Positions 34,174 through 41,800 of a DNA stretch of 64,000 bases are shown here, piece by piece. The notes under the pieces were generated by a model. That model did no database searches. It was given only the letters and a program-made list of their open reading frames with translations, and was not told the origin of the DNA. The DNA comes from Verrucomicrobiia bacterium (GTDB lineage: Bacteria > Patescibacteriota > Saccharimonadia > Saccharimonadales > Saccharimonadaceae): NCBI GenBank assembly GCA_035629335.1, contig DASPIB010000001.1:984170-1048169 (forward strand), given 5' to 3'. The stretch's first letter is position 1. Every line of letters begins with the position of its first letter. Both the position numbers and the translations under genes were made by a program.

Positions 34174-35307
34174 CTACTCTACTGAAATGTTCTGCATAGC
34201 TTGAGTAGCACGCTCCTGACCCCGATAGATGGCGGTGTCAAGACGTTCAGTCATTGCCCGTTCGGTTTCGTGAATAGCACGCTTTGCGGTCCAATTGAAA
34301 CTTTGGGCATAGGTCAAGACACGCACCAAGTTCTCGTACGAGAAGTCGCTACCAACAGCCGCTCGGAATGAACGACCAACAACGATAAGCTTACAAACGG
34401 CATTGATTCCCTTTGCCGTTGTCAAAACATGCTTGGACGACGCCCACGAAGTCGGCCAGACTGCATTGGCAGCGCGCACAACGTTCTTAATCACCTCCAA
34501 CCGCTTCTCTGAAGACAGCTGGCTGAGTGGACTCCTCTTCGAGAGCATCGACGTAAAAGTTGTGTGAAGGCCCTTGACGTTAATACCCGAGGGCCGATGC
34601 TTACTTTCGTACGGCCGTACCTCGGTCTCGCTCATTAGGATCATTCCCTTGAGCGGCGAACGAGGATCAGTGTTAAGCTCACGGCACAACTGGTAAGCGA
34701 GCTTTTCCGCTTCGCTGTTCCAGTCACCAATTTCTGCCTGCATTGCAAGCTTCAAACGTGCGTCAACGGATCGTCCCTTTGTTTGCTGCAAGAACAGCCG
34801 CAGCCGCGTGCTATATGGCACGCCTTGGGTTACCGTGACAATGAACTCCCATCGTTCCCTCTCTGTCTCGTTCAGAATCTCGAGGGCGGCTCGACGATGC
34901 TGTCCATCGTCAAGCGTAATGTAATCCCCCGGCCCATAAGTGAGCCGTCCATCTTCAAACTGCCAGTTGCCAATCAGCGCGCCGACTGGATTCGTAGCAA
35001 AAGTCGTACTCGGCTGAAGCATCGCTTCAGCAATCCGCCACGCATGATTGCTATGAAACTTGCGATTGACGCCGTTGTCCGACTCGCCAAAGCGCTCGAC
35101 ACGACACAACTGCATCATCTGAACCGCAGTCAGTGTAAAGGTGTACAAGGTAATCTCGCGCTGTCTGGTCACAATAACCTGCGGGAGCACACCCGCTGCT
35201 TCTGCCGCACAAGAAGAGATCTTTTCGAGCAGCTCAGCGGTTTCCTCATTACTCACGACTTCCTCCTCGGTCATGAGTTGGCAGCTTACTCCTTGTTCAG
35301 CCACCAT
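34174..35307 (-). CDS. DGQHR-domain protein (DndB/ParB-like fold), stand-alone
   Basis: The 377-residue protein has a central ParB/sulfiredoxin-like core with the motif YITLDDGQHRRAALEIL (DGQHR near 140-144), as in DGQHR-domain proteins and the phosphorothioation regulator DndB. Other parts: an acidic N-terminus, FLQQTKGRSVDARLKLAMQ, and a helical C-terminus. The DGQHR family link is seen in the motif; DNA binding or nucleotide hydrolysis is inferred. No dnd or restriction genes are nearby. It is an insulated unit: a TATAAT at 35325-35330, GGAG Shine-Dalgarno and a shared 3' hairpin. Confidence 0.75.
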   Translation of the reverse strand: MVAEQGVSCQLMTEEEVVSNEETAELLEKISSCAAEAAGVLPQVIVTRQREITLYTFTLTAVQMMQLCRVERFGESDNGVNRKFHSNHAWRIAEAMLQPSTTFATNPVGALIGNWQFEDGRLTYGPGDYITLDDGQHRRAALEILNETERERWEFIVTVTQGVPYSTRLRLFLQQTKGRSVDARLKLAMQAEIGDWNSEAEKLAYQLCRELNTDPRSPLKGMILMSETEVRPYESKHRPSGINVKGLHTTFTSMLSKRSPLSQLSSEKRLEVIKNVVRAANAVWPTSWASSKHVLTTAKGINAVCKLIVVGRSFRAAVGSDFSYENLVRVLTYAQSFNWTAKRAIHETERAMTERLDTAIYRGQERATQAMQNISVE

Positions 35308-35419
35308 TAAGAGCTCCGACAGGAATTATAGTAGCACCTTGGGGTAGGTTCTTTGCTTCCGACCTGTCGCTCTGCTCACCGGTATTATTACATATATATT
35401 GTTTATGAGCAATATAAAA

Positions 35420-35442
35420 AGGAACCCTTTCTCAGAGCTCCT
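35420..35442 (-). terminator. groEL terminator
   Basis: AGGAGCTC pairs with GGGTTCCT (with two G-U pairs) on the minus strand, followed by TTTTTATAT. Confidence 0.6.
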
Positions 35443-35468
35443 CTTTATTTTCTACGTGAAATGTACCC

Positions 35469-37121
35469 TTACATCATTCCCATGCCGGGCATGCCGCCAC
35501 CGCCCATGGCTGGTGCTGCAGCTTCTTTTTCTGGAATGTCAACAACCAGAGCGCCCATTGTCATGGCCGTTGAGGCGATTGAGGCAGCGCTGCGGATAGC
35601 CTGCTTGGTGACCAAAATTGGGTCAACCACGCCAGCTTCCTTGATGTTTACCAGGCCTTTTTCAGGGGTGTTGACGTTAATACCCATGCCAGCTTCGGCG
35701 GCTTCAACTTGAGCCAGCAGCGCTTCGGCGTTTAAGCCAGCGTTTGAAACAATCTGGCGGAACGGCTGTCGTAAAGCTTCCTTAAGAATGCCGCGGCCAG
35801 CAGCCACTGAATCGGCACCGCTAATTTCAATTTTTTTAGCAAGTTCGAGCAGCGTCACGCCACCGCCTGGCACGATACCTTCGGCGAGAGCGGCTTTGGT
35901 AGCAGCCACAGCATCGTCAAAGCGGAATTTCTTCTCTTCGATTTCAGTTTCAGAGGCACCACCAACCTTAATAACGGCAACTTTGCCTTCAAGGGCAGCA
36001 GCTCGCTTTTCAAATTGTTCTTTGTCGTATTCACTTTTAGCGTTTTGAGCCTGGGCCTTGATTTCGGCAATTCGGTTTTGGACATCGGCTACACTGCCGG
36101 TACCCGAAATAATAGTGGTGTTGTCTTTTCCAACAATTACCTTACGAGCCGAGCCAACGACACTGAGGTCAACATTTTCAAAGGTGTAGCCTTGCTCTTC
36201 GGTAATAAGGGTCGCGCCAGTAAGTACCGCGATGTCTTGAAGAATTTCTTTGCGGCGATCACCAAACGACGGCGCCTTCACGGCAACGGTGTTAAAGGTG
36301 CCCTTTAGCTTGTTCAAAACCAAAATACCAAGCGCTTCGCCTTCAACATCTTCAGCAATCAACACAACGTCTTTCTTACCAGCTTGGGCTAGTTTTTCCA
36401 AAATTGGTAAGAATTCTTGTACGCTGGCTACTTTTTTATCGGTCACAATGATAGCTGGTTTTTCGTAGACGGCTTCCATGCGGTTGGTATCGGTGACCAT
36501 GTAGGTGCTCACGTAGCCGCGGTCAAAGGTGAAGCCTTCTACTACTTCGGCTTCCATGCTGAGACCTTGGCCTTCCTCAACCGTAATAACGCTTTCGCCG
36601 CCAACTTTTTCCATCACATCGGCAATCAGTTCGCCAATGGCGGCATCGCCGGCTGAAATAGTTGCCACTTCGGCAATCCGGCTTTTGTTATCGCCAATTT
36701 TTTCAGCCATGCCCTCAAGTGCGGTTAGCACTTCAGCAGCGGCAGCTTCAACACCTTTTTTGAGTTCCATTGGATTATGACCAGCGGCAATCAGGCGGTT
36801 GGCTTCCTTCAAAATATTGTAAGTCAGCACCGTTACCGTGGTGGTACCGTCGCCGGCTGCCTTGTTCATTTTGGTGGCTGCTTGCTTAATAAGTTCAGCA
36901 CCGACTTTGTAGCCCAAAGTTTCGTCATCGGTATCTGGGAGGTCAACACTTTCAGCTACGGTGACGCCATCGTGGGTGACCGTTGGGTGGCCGTAACTTT
37001 TACCAATCACCACATTGCGGCCTTTTGGACCCATTGTTACTTTTACAGCATCGTAGAGTGCTTTGGCACCGCCCAGTACGCGCTGGCGAGCATCGTCGTC
37101 ATAAAAAACTTTTTTTGCCAT
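35469..37121 (-). CDS. groEL: Chaperonin GroEL (60 kDa)
   Basis: The 550-residue protein folds others in an ATP-driven double ring. Motifs: VTMGPKGRNVVIGK and DGVTVAESVDL at the ATP site, AGDGTTTVTVL, and in the C-terminal half GIVPGGGVTLLELA; it ends in the usual glycine-methionine tail (GGGGMPGMGMM). It follows groES by 19 bases and shares its CIRCE-controlled promoter. Confidence 0.97.
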   Translation of the reverse strand: MAKKVFYDDDARQRVLGGAKALYDAVKVTMGPKGRNVVIGKSYGHPTVTHDGVTVAESVDLPDTDDETLGYKVGAELIKQAATKMNKAAGDGTTTVTVLTYNILKEANRLIAAGHNPMELKKGVEAAAAEVLTALEGMAEKIGDNKSRIAEVATISAGDAAIGELIADVMEKVGGESVITVEEGQGLSMEAEVVEGFTFDRGYVSTYMVTDTNRMEAVYEKPAIIVTDKKVASVQEFLPILEKLAQAGKKDVVLIAEDVEGEALGILVLNKLKGTFNTVAVKAPSFGDRRKEILQDIAVLTGATLITEEQGYTFENVDLSVVGSARKVIVGKDNTTIISGTGSVADVQNRIAEIKAQAQNAKSEYDKEQFEKRAAALEGKVAVIKVGGASETEIEEKKFRFDDAVAATKAALAEGIVPGGGVTLLELAKKIEISGADSVAAGRGILKEALRQPFRQIVSNAGLNAEALLAQVEAAEAGMGINVNTPEKGLVNIKEAGVVDPILVTKQAIRSAASIASTAMTMGALVVDIPEKEAAAPAMGGGGMPGMGMM

Positions 37122-37140
37122 ATATATGTATCTCCGTTAC

Positions 37141-37407
37141 TTACGCGAGGGTCGCAAGTACATCCTCTTCTTTCACTACTAAATATTCAGTGTTGTCGAT
37201 CTTTAGTTCGGTCGTACTGTACTCTTTATAGATGATCCGATCGCCCACCTTGACCTGCTTTACCTCAGGTCCAACTGCTTTTACAACTGCCGCAACGGCC
37301 TTCTCTTTTGCATTATCCGGAAGATATAGGCCACTAGCGGTTTTGGTCTGTGCGGCCTCTTTTACGGCAACCACTCGGTCACCAAGAGGCGAGATAGGTG
37401 TGTCCAT
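37141..37407 (-). CDS. groES: Co-chaperonin GroES (10 kDa)
   Basis: The 88-residue co-chaperonin caps GroEL. It shows ISPLGDRVVAVKEAAQTKTASGLYLPD, including the mobile loop, then KVGDRIIYKEYSTTELKI and the C-terminal EEDVLATLA. The usual length is about 95. It is the first gene of the groESL operon, downstream of a CIRCE element, so it should be induced by heat through HrcA; hrcA is not in the window. Confidence 0.96.
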   Translation of the reverse strand: MDTPISPLGDRVVAVKEAAQTKTASGLYLPDNAKEKAVAAVVKAVGPEVKQVKVGDRIIYKEYSTTELKIDNTEYLVVKEEDVLATLA

Positions 37408-37453
37408 ACTACTGAAACTCCCCGTTTAAGTTAACTTTTATCAATGTGCCTTT

Positions 37454-37482
37454 ATTGTAAACAAAAAAATTAGCACTTGCAA
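37454..37482 (-). promoter_or_regulatory. groESL promoter
   Basis: TTGCAA (37477-37482), a 17-bp spacer and TACAAT (37454-37459) on the minus strand. The -35 lies inside the CIRCE element, so bound HrcA would block RNA polymerase. Confidence 0.7.
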
Positions 37483-37496
37483 GTGGTGAGTGCTAA
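37470..37496. promoter_or_regulatory. CIRCE operator (HrcA binding site)
   Basis: TTAGCACTT, nine bases, then GAGTGCTAA: the consensus TTAGCACTC-N9-GAGTGCTAA with one mismatch in the left arm. It overlaps the -35 of groESL. Confidence 0.92.
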
Positions 37497-37519
37497 AAAA
37501 TGTACTTCTAGTTTGTTGC

Positions 37520-37549
37520 GGAGTGGGACGGCGATCACCGCCCCACTCC
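37520..37549 (-). terminator. Nested hairpin after the 37571 cassette
   Basis: GGAGTGGG/CCCACTCC encloses an inner CGG/CCG pairing; no strong T-run follows on the minus strand. Confidence 0.65.
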
Positions 37550-37570
37550 TTTTAAAGAGGAAGATGTATG

Positions 37571-38140
37571 CTACCAGAGCTGCCTTAGGCCGCCAGCCGC
37601 TCGGAGGTTAACGGTAAAACTATGGAGATATTGCTGCCACACAAAGGAGCCGGTCAGGCATCCCTTATGCTTGGGGTCTTCACTAACCTTGCCATGCACC
37701 TCTGCAGGCGCGATCGCAAGATCGTATTCATCTTCAAGCAGTTTAATGGCGTCGGTCTTGGCTCTTCGGACAGCACTTTCGTCACTCGAAAACTTCCGCA
37801 ACATCTGCGACATCAGGCGTGCAAGCAGAACGCCATCACGCGTCGGCTTTTTTGCCTTGTTATAAGGAGTAGCGGCGCCAACAAATTCAACCGGAAACCA
37901 CTTACCCTCCCACTGCAGATAGGTTTGCCCAATATTGCACTTGAGGGGCATGTAGCTGTGTTCCTTGGCGAGCGTTGCTAAATAGGCACCGACCGCACCA
38001 ACCAGGCGCTCCTGATTGGCTTCGGGAATGTGTAAAGCGATGCGCTCACTGACTCCACGGAGCATATTCTGAAACGTTATTGTTCGAGATTGAAACGAGT
38101 CTGGATTAGACACCCAATTGGGCATAATCTTTGGCCGCAC
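37571..38140 (-). CDS. Cassette protein, 189 residues, unknown, GTG start
   Basis: A mixed alpha/beta protein starting MRPKIMPNWV from GTG 38140, four bases after AAGGAG. Features: SRTITFQNMLRGVSERIALHI near the start, a WEGKWFPVEFVGAATPYNKAKK segment, and a helix LLARLMSQMLRKFSSDESAVRRAKTDAIKLLEDEY. I know no family. It has a near-consensus promoter and a nested 3' hairpin, so it is an insulated unit upstream of groESL and independent of it. Confidence 0.6.
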   Translation of the reverse strand: MRPKIMPNWVSNPDSFQSRTITFQNMLRGVSERIALHIPEANQERLVGAVGAYLATLAKEHSYMPLKCNIGQTYLQWEGKWFPVEFVGAATPYNKAKKPTRDGVLLARLMSQMLRKFSSDESAVRRAKTDAIKLLEDEYDLAIAPAEVHGKVSEDPKHKGCLTGSFVWQQYLHSFTVNLRAAGGLRQLW

Positions 38141-38168
38141 GACACTCCTTCGCTCGTTTAACTTTTGT

Positions 38169-38196
38169 AGTATACGGATCTTTTCAATGATGTCAA
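38169..38196 (-). promoter_or_regulatory. Promoter of the 37571 cassette
   Basis: TTGACA (38191-38196), a 16-bp spacer and TATACT (38169-38174) on the minus strand. Confidence 0.75.
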
Positions 38197-38232
38197 GAAC
38201 AAATCATTATACCGTGAGCTAGTATCAAGTGA

Positions 38233-38238
38233 TATAAT
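38233..38238 (+). promoter_or_regulatory. -10 element of the 38271 cassette
   Basis: A perfect TATAAT, divergent from the 37571 cassette; the -35 is weak. AAGGAG follows in the leader. Confidence 0.5.
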
Positions 38239-38270
38239 GTGGCTAAGGTCAGCCAATCTAAGGAGTAGTG

Positions 38271-38858
38271 ATGAGCGACTTTACGCTGGAGACACTGCAA
38301 GATTTCAGCTATGTCACTAGTCATTTGTACGCTCCAATGGGCCTCCGGATCGCACTAGAGAAAATGCCGGCTCACCGCCGAGCGCAAACAAACCAAGCGC
38401 TGCTCAACCCCGTGGGGACGTCTGCGCTCACGCTAAGAATTGTCGACCAGTGGTTTCAGGAGCAACGTGCAATTTTTGAAACCATGGATCGATTCAGATG
38501 GCAATACCCTAGCAACCCAGCTTTTCAAGCTGCTAGCATTCTCTTCGGTTTTAATGCCGAGGGGATGCAGCGGCTCCTCCAGGTAGTTTTCTTGGTGGAG
38601 AACCCATCGCATCTGACACTGGAGCTTCCAAGGATGACTTTTCGGTTGTTCGGCGTGAAGAATCCTGGTATGTACAGCGAAAGACCTGGCCAACCGGCCT
38701 GGTGGAAGGCAGTACTGGCGCAGCCTGAATCGCCGCTGCTACCACAAATGGACCTCCGGCGCCACCCGGCCGATAACTGGCGGTTGCTCGAAGTTGCCGA
38801 AAAGCGTCGCCCGGTTCTCTTGCCTAACCCACCGCGGATTTCAATGCTCGCAAGGTGA
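38271..38858 (+). CDS. Cassette protein A of a tandem paralogous pair, unknown family
   Basis: The gene has 195 codons from ATG 38271, eight bases after AAGGAG (a GTG just before is less well placed). The protein shares with the next gene an N-terminal SDFTLETLQDF...YAPMGL segment, NPVGTSALT, a helix with FxxxxRAIFETMDRFRWQ, a ILFGFNAEGMQRLLQVVFLVENP core, and WWKAVLAQPESPLLPQ near the end. No known domain is recognised. It ends in TGA with a perfect 11-bp hairpin 12 bases later. Confidence 0.62.
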   Translation: MSDFTLETLQDFSYVTSHLYAPMGLRIALEKMPAHRRAQTNQALLNPVGTSALTLRIVDQWFQEQRAIFETMDRFRWQYPSNPAFQAASILFGFNAEGMQRLLQVVFLVENPSHLTLELPRMTFRLFGVKNPGMYSERPGQPAWWKAVLAQPESPLLPQMDLRRHPADNWRLLEVAEKRRPVLLPNPPRISMLAR

Positions 38859-38869
38859 CGATCACATCC

Positions 38870-38898
38870 TGCCTCGAAAGCTCCGGACTTTCGAGGCA
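38870..38898 (+). terminator. Hairpin after paralog A
   Basis: TGCCTCGAAAG pairs perfectly with CTTTCGAGGCA; ATTTTATGCTTGTTTTTT follows. Confidence 0.75.
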
Positions 38899-38980
38899 AT
38901 TTTATGCTTGTTTTTTACCACTTAGTACCGTATGCTACCAATTGTCCATCATTCACTTTGCTTTTTCCGAAAGAGGAGTA

Positions 38981-39556
38981 ATGTCGTTCTCGCTAAGGAC
39001 GCTGGGGAAGTTTAAGCCGGCGGCAAGCATGGGATACGCACCAAAGTGGCTTCGTGAAGTGGCAGCAGGAAACAGTGCCAGCCCGGATCTCAATCCATTT
39101 CTACCCGAGCTAAGCCCCAGTGATCTCACCAACTGGTTTGGTCGCATGCACACCGCGTGGCAAAGCGCAGGGGAAGTTGCTCTGGCCCCGGTGATGCGCC
39201 ACGAATCTGCCTACCTGCTGCTCGGCTATCTCCACGAGCAGCGGCACTATCTGGCGAGCATTGCCTTGTTTGTCGATCCACTCTTCAGCAACGACGTGCC
39301 CAAGAACGGCGCTATCGTACTTGAAGCGCATGCGCGGCTATTCAGTTTCATCAGCCTGGATGCAAACAGCAAGGAAAAGCCAGGCAGCGAACAGTGGTGG
39401 GCGGCAACCTTGCAGCGGCCAAGGAGCTCTTGGCTGCCGCAACTGCAGTCTACCAAAACCCACAACGGTAACGATAATCTCCGCCTTCACCAGCCTCAAG
39501 TAATGAAGTGTCAGCGGCTGACAATCAATTCCCGGGGCCAAGTTGCCCTGAGCTAA
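38981..39556 (+). CDS. Cassette protein B of the tandem pair, unknown family
   Basis: The gene has 191 codons from ATG 38981, chosen because AGAGGAG precedes it by five bases; the frame is open to 38855 but that part crosses the previous hairpin. It aligns along its length with protein A: MSFSLRTLGKF...GYAPKWL, NPFLPELSPSDLT, SAYLLLGYLHEQRHYLASIALFVDP and WWAATLQRPRSSWLPQ. The pair therefore arose by tandem duplication, and each copy kept its own ribosome site and hairpin. Function unknown. Confidence 0.62.
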   Translation: MSFSLRTLGKFKPAASMGYAPKWLREVAAGNSASPDLNPFLPELSPSDLTNWFGRMHTAWQSAGEVALAPVMRHESAYLLLGYLHEQRHYLASIALFVDPLFSNDVPKNGAIVLEAHARLFSFISLDANSKEKPGSEQWWAATLQRPRSSWLPQLQSTKTHNGNDNLRLHQPQVMKCQRLTINSRGQVALS

Positions 39557-39566
39557 CGCGCTAAAA

Positions 39567-39599
39567 AACGCCTTGTCCTTTAATATAGGACAAGGCGTT
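39567..39599 (+). terminator. Hairpin after paralog B
   Basis: AACGCCTTGTCCT pairs perfectly with its complement (13 bp) around a 7-base loop. Confidence 0.7.
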
Positions 39600-39620
39600 C
39601 ATAATTTCTGTAGATGTGTG

Positions 39621-39657
39621 CCCTGCTGGTTCTTCCAAGTTGAAAGAACCAGCAGGG
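39621..39657 (-). terminator. Hairpin after the 39664 gene
   Basis: CCCTGCTGGTTCTT pairs perfectly with its 14-base complement, a few bases after the minus-strand stop; no T-run. Confidence 0.65.
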
Positions 39658-39663
39658 CGGGTG

Positions 39664-39846
39664 TCACTTACCCAGGGTGCCCTCGCCACCAGCGCGGCGG
39701 AGACTCCAGTCGAGGCCCAACGCAAGCGCCGAGTACAGGGCGGACGCCCAACTCTTCCGCACGTCTGCCACCTGGCGAAGCGCGGCAGCGAGGTTGCGGT
39801 GGGGCTGGGGCTCGTCGGCAGGCGCGGCGACGGCAGTCTTCTGCAT
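39664..39846 (-). CDS. Small GC-rich cassette protein, 60 residues
   Basis: The 60-residue frame, from an ATG seven bases after AAGGAG to TGA, is alanine- and arginine-rich: MQKTAVAAPADEPQPHRNLA, then ALRQVADVRKSWASALYSALALGL, which could form one amphipathic helix. I know no relative. A TATGATATGATATAAC region lies upstream and a perfect 14-bp hairpin downstream, as in other cassettes. Overlapping plus-strand frames (39573-39955) look like shadows of its GC-rich sequence. Confidence 0.5.
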   Translation of the reverse strand: MQKTAVAAPADEPQPHRNLAAALRQVADVRKSWASALYSALALGLDWSLRRAGGEGTLGK

Positions 39847-40052
39847 GAGACGACTCCTTCTTGCCAGATTGTTAGGCGTTGACTTATATGTTATATCATA
39901 TCATACAATATTTAACAATTCCCCTTTATCTTCATGGTTGATTAGCTGTTGCTAGCCAACCTGTAAAGGTCGGCGCTGAAGAGCATCCCCCTTTGCGCTC
40001 CCTGTGAGCGCAAAGGGTTTTTAAATTAACCTAAAGCAGTTACAATACAATC

Positions 40053-40781
40053 ATGCATAAATTCTGGGCGGCTTTCAAAAAACATAAAATTGCCTATTCT
40101 ATCATCGCGTTCCCCCTAGTGCTTATAGGTCTCTTCTATCTTTACGTCGCGATTGCCAACAAGCCAATCGCCCAAGAAGACGCTCCTTACTATCCCATCA
40201 CGCGCGCCCAATTCGTCGCTCTTGGTGCAGATGAAAGCAAAAGAGCCTCTCAACGCTCTGAACAACTCGCGAATATACTTTTCACTACTGCCACGCCACT
40301 AACAGCTCAAAAGATTGCTGAATCAACAGTTAACACCTGCTGGGTAAAAACAATTTATGTTGGGATTGGCATTGATCAAATTAGTAAGAGTGCTATTTAA
40401 AAAGTTGCTCGTATTCGGGTCTAATGACTCAATCACTGCTCTCGACCAACACCTAAAAAAGGCTTACAGCCTAGCTGGCTGGAATTCATTCTCTGAATCA
40501 GTAATCGGAGTCACTTGGGCAGGATCGCGAGATAGGATATCTGGCATCTATCATCACTACAGTATCTATCCGTTAGCTCATGAGAAGCTACAGCCCGACA
40601 AGCTTCAGCTGACCAAGGTTTCAATCCACTCCATACTGATGAAAACAGGTCTAAGATCTTCAATAAAAATGAAACATTCGACGAGAATAAAATATACCAG
40701 GAAATAAAATCAAAAGGCTACAAGAATATCATTCGTTTGAGTTATGAGGATCATTATTACCATAAGGTGATTAAAGAGTAG
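40053..40781 (+). pseudogene. Membrane-anchored protein gene broken by two compensating frameshifts
   Basis: From ATG 40053 a frame encodes one membrane helix (residues 13-32) and a soluble part until TAA at about 40400. A second frame continues sensible protein from about 40360 to 40640 (VFGSNDSITALDQHLKKAYSL, SESVIGVTWAGSRDRI), and the original frame resumes with GFNPLHTDENRSKIF to a TAG at 40779-40781. Total span 243 codons. Two indels, one each way, would restore a single protein. It is unlike GC-rich neighbours, with core-like composition. Family unknown; sequencing errors are possible. Confidence 0.55.
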
Positions 40782-40853
40782 ATTGATCTAGTCGCTGCCT
40801 TTCTCTGCTCACCTAACGCTTCCTCTGGAGTTTCAAGTTATTTTAATATAATA

Positions 40854-40882
40854 TTGACTTTTAGAAATTATTGTTATATTAT
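40854..40882 (+). promoter_or_regulatory. Promoter of the 40961 cassette
   Basis: TTGACT (40854-40859), a 17-bp spacer and TATTAT (40877-40882), followed by an 80-base leader. Confidence 0.75.
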
Positions 40883-40960
40883 GACCACTGTTACCTGGTA
40901 GCTGCTTCTTGGCACTACCCGGTCCGTACGTCAGACAATTCACTCACTAGGAGGCCCTCC

Positions 40961-41710
40961 GTGGGTAAGAGCAAGCGTGGCAACAACCCCGTCAACCCGC
41001 AGGCCGAGAAGGTCGAAGATGGCACGGCGGTCGTGCTGAACAAACTGAAGGAGTTCATCTGCGCCAAGCTGACCGACAACTCCGACTGTAGTCGGGCCAC
41101 CGAGTGGCTGAAGCAGATGCTCAAGAGTGGAAGCCGGACGCTTCCCGTCGATGTCAACGCCAAGGCGGCAACCGTCATCCGCGAGCTTCCGGAGCAGTTC
41201 GTCCGGCTGGCTGTCGAACACGGTCTGCCGAAGACGAGCTTCCCGGTGATGCGACACAGCTGGTTCAATCGAATCGCCAAGGGCCTGGCCAAGAAGACCA
41301 GCCAGCCCACACCAGCACCGGTCGCTCAGGCCGTGACCGTGCCGCAGGACAACCAGTCCGGCACCTCGCCGGACATGGAGTTGACCCGCAAGAAGTTCCA
41401 CGGCGCCATCACCGGCATGAAGCAGGAGCAGGGCTGGAGCGCGGAAACGCTCAGCCAGGTGCGTGCCGTCGCCGATGCCATGTTGGCATCGGGTGACACC
41501 TACCCGCAGGGCAACCTCACCGCACAAGCTCGGGAGGTCATCAACGACCTGCCCAGCCTGCTGGCGCAGATCGCCAAGCGTGAAGCGACCACCCACCTCT
41601 TCGAGCACTACCCCTGGTTCGTCGCGGCGCTGAACGCGCAGCCCGTGCGCCGCAAGTCCAACCGCAAGCGTGTGGCGTCGACGCAAGAGAAGGTTCACGC
41701 CTTCGTGTAA
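40961..41710 (+). CDS. GC-rich cassette protein with duplicated domain, GTG start
   Basis: The gene has 249 codons from GTG 40961, after CTAGGAGG. After a basic start (GKSKRGNN) come two related domains of about 85 residues: residues 22-110 (KLKEFICAKLTD...LPVDVNAKAATVIRELPEQFVRLAVEHG...HSWFNRI) and 143-230 (KFHGAITGMKQE...YPQGNLTAQAREVINDLPSLLAQIAKRE...YPWFVAAL), joined by a Pro/Gln/Thr linker and followed by a basic tail. Family unknown. Codons are much richer in G and C at third positions than in core genes, which suggests transfer, perhaps from an actinobacterium. Confidence 0.65.
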   Translation: MGKSKRGNNPVNPQAEKVEDGTAVVLNKLKEFICAKLTDNSDCSRATEWLKQMLKSGSRTLPVDVNAKAATVIRELPEQFVRLAVEHGLPKTSFPVMRHSWFNRIAKGLAKKTSQPTPAPVAQAVTVPQDNQSGTSPDMELTRKKFHGAITGMKQEQGWSAETLSQVRAVADAMLASGDTYPQGNLTAQAREVINDLPSLLAQIAKREATTHLFEHYPWFVAALNAQPVRRKSNRKRVASTQEKVHAFV

Positions 41711-41722
41711 ACTGACGTGCAT

Positions 41723-41754
41723 GGGGTGGTGACGACAACCGTCGTCACCACCCC
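41723..41754 (+). terminator. Perfect 14-bp hairpin after the 40961 cassette
   Basis: GGGGTGGTGACGAC pairs with its complement around the 4-base loop AACC. No T-run follows. Confidence 0.7.
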
Positions 41755-41771
41755 ATCACCCTACCCCACAA

Positions 41772-41792
41772 GAAACCCTTCAAACGGGTTCT
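41772..41792 (-). terminator. manB terminator
   Basis: On the minus strand AGAACCC pairs with GGGTTTCT just after the manB stop; only a short T-run follows. Confidence 0.5.
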
Positions 41793-41800
41793 TTTTATTT

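Noticed and set aside
38855-38980. N-terminal extension of the 38981 gene
   Set aside because: It runs through the terminator of the previous gene; the AGAGGAG site fixes the start at 38981.
39573-39955. Several overlapping plus-strand frames
   Set aside because: They cross two hairpins and mirror the GC-rich 39664 gene on the minus strand.
40940-41722. 260-codon minus-strand frame opposite the 40961 cassette
   Set aside because: It is a shadow of GC-rich coding sequence; the plus strand has the promoter, Shine-Dalgarno, domain repeat and hairpin.
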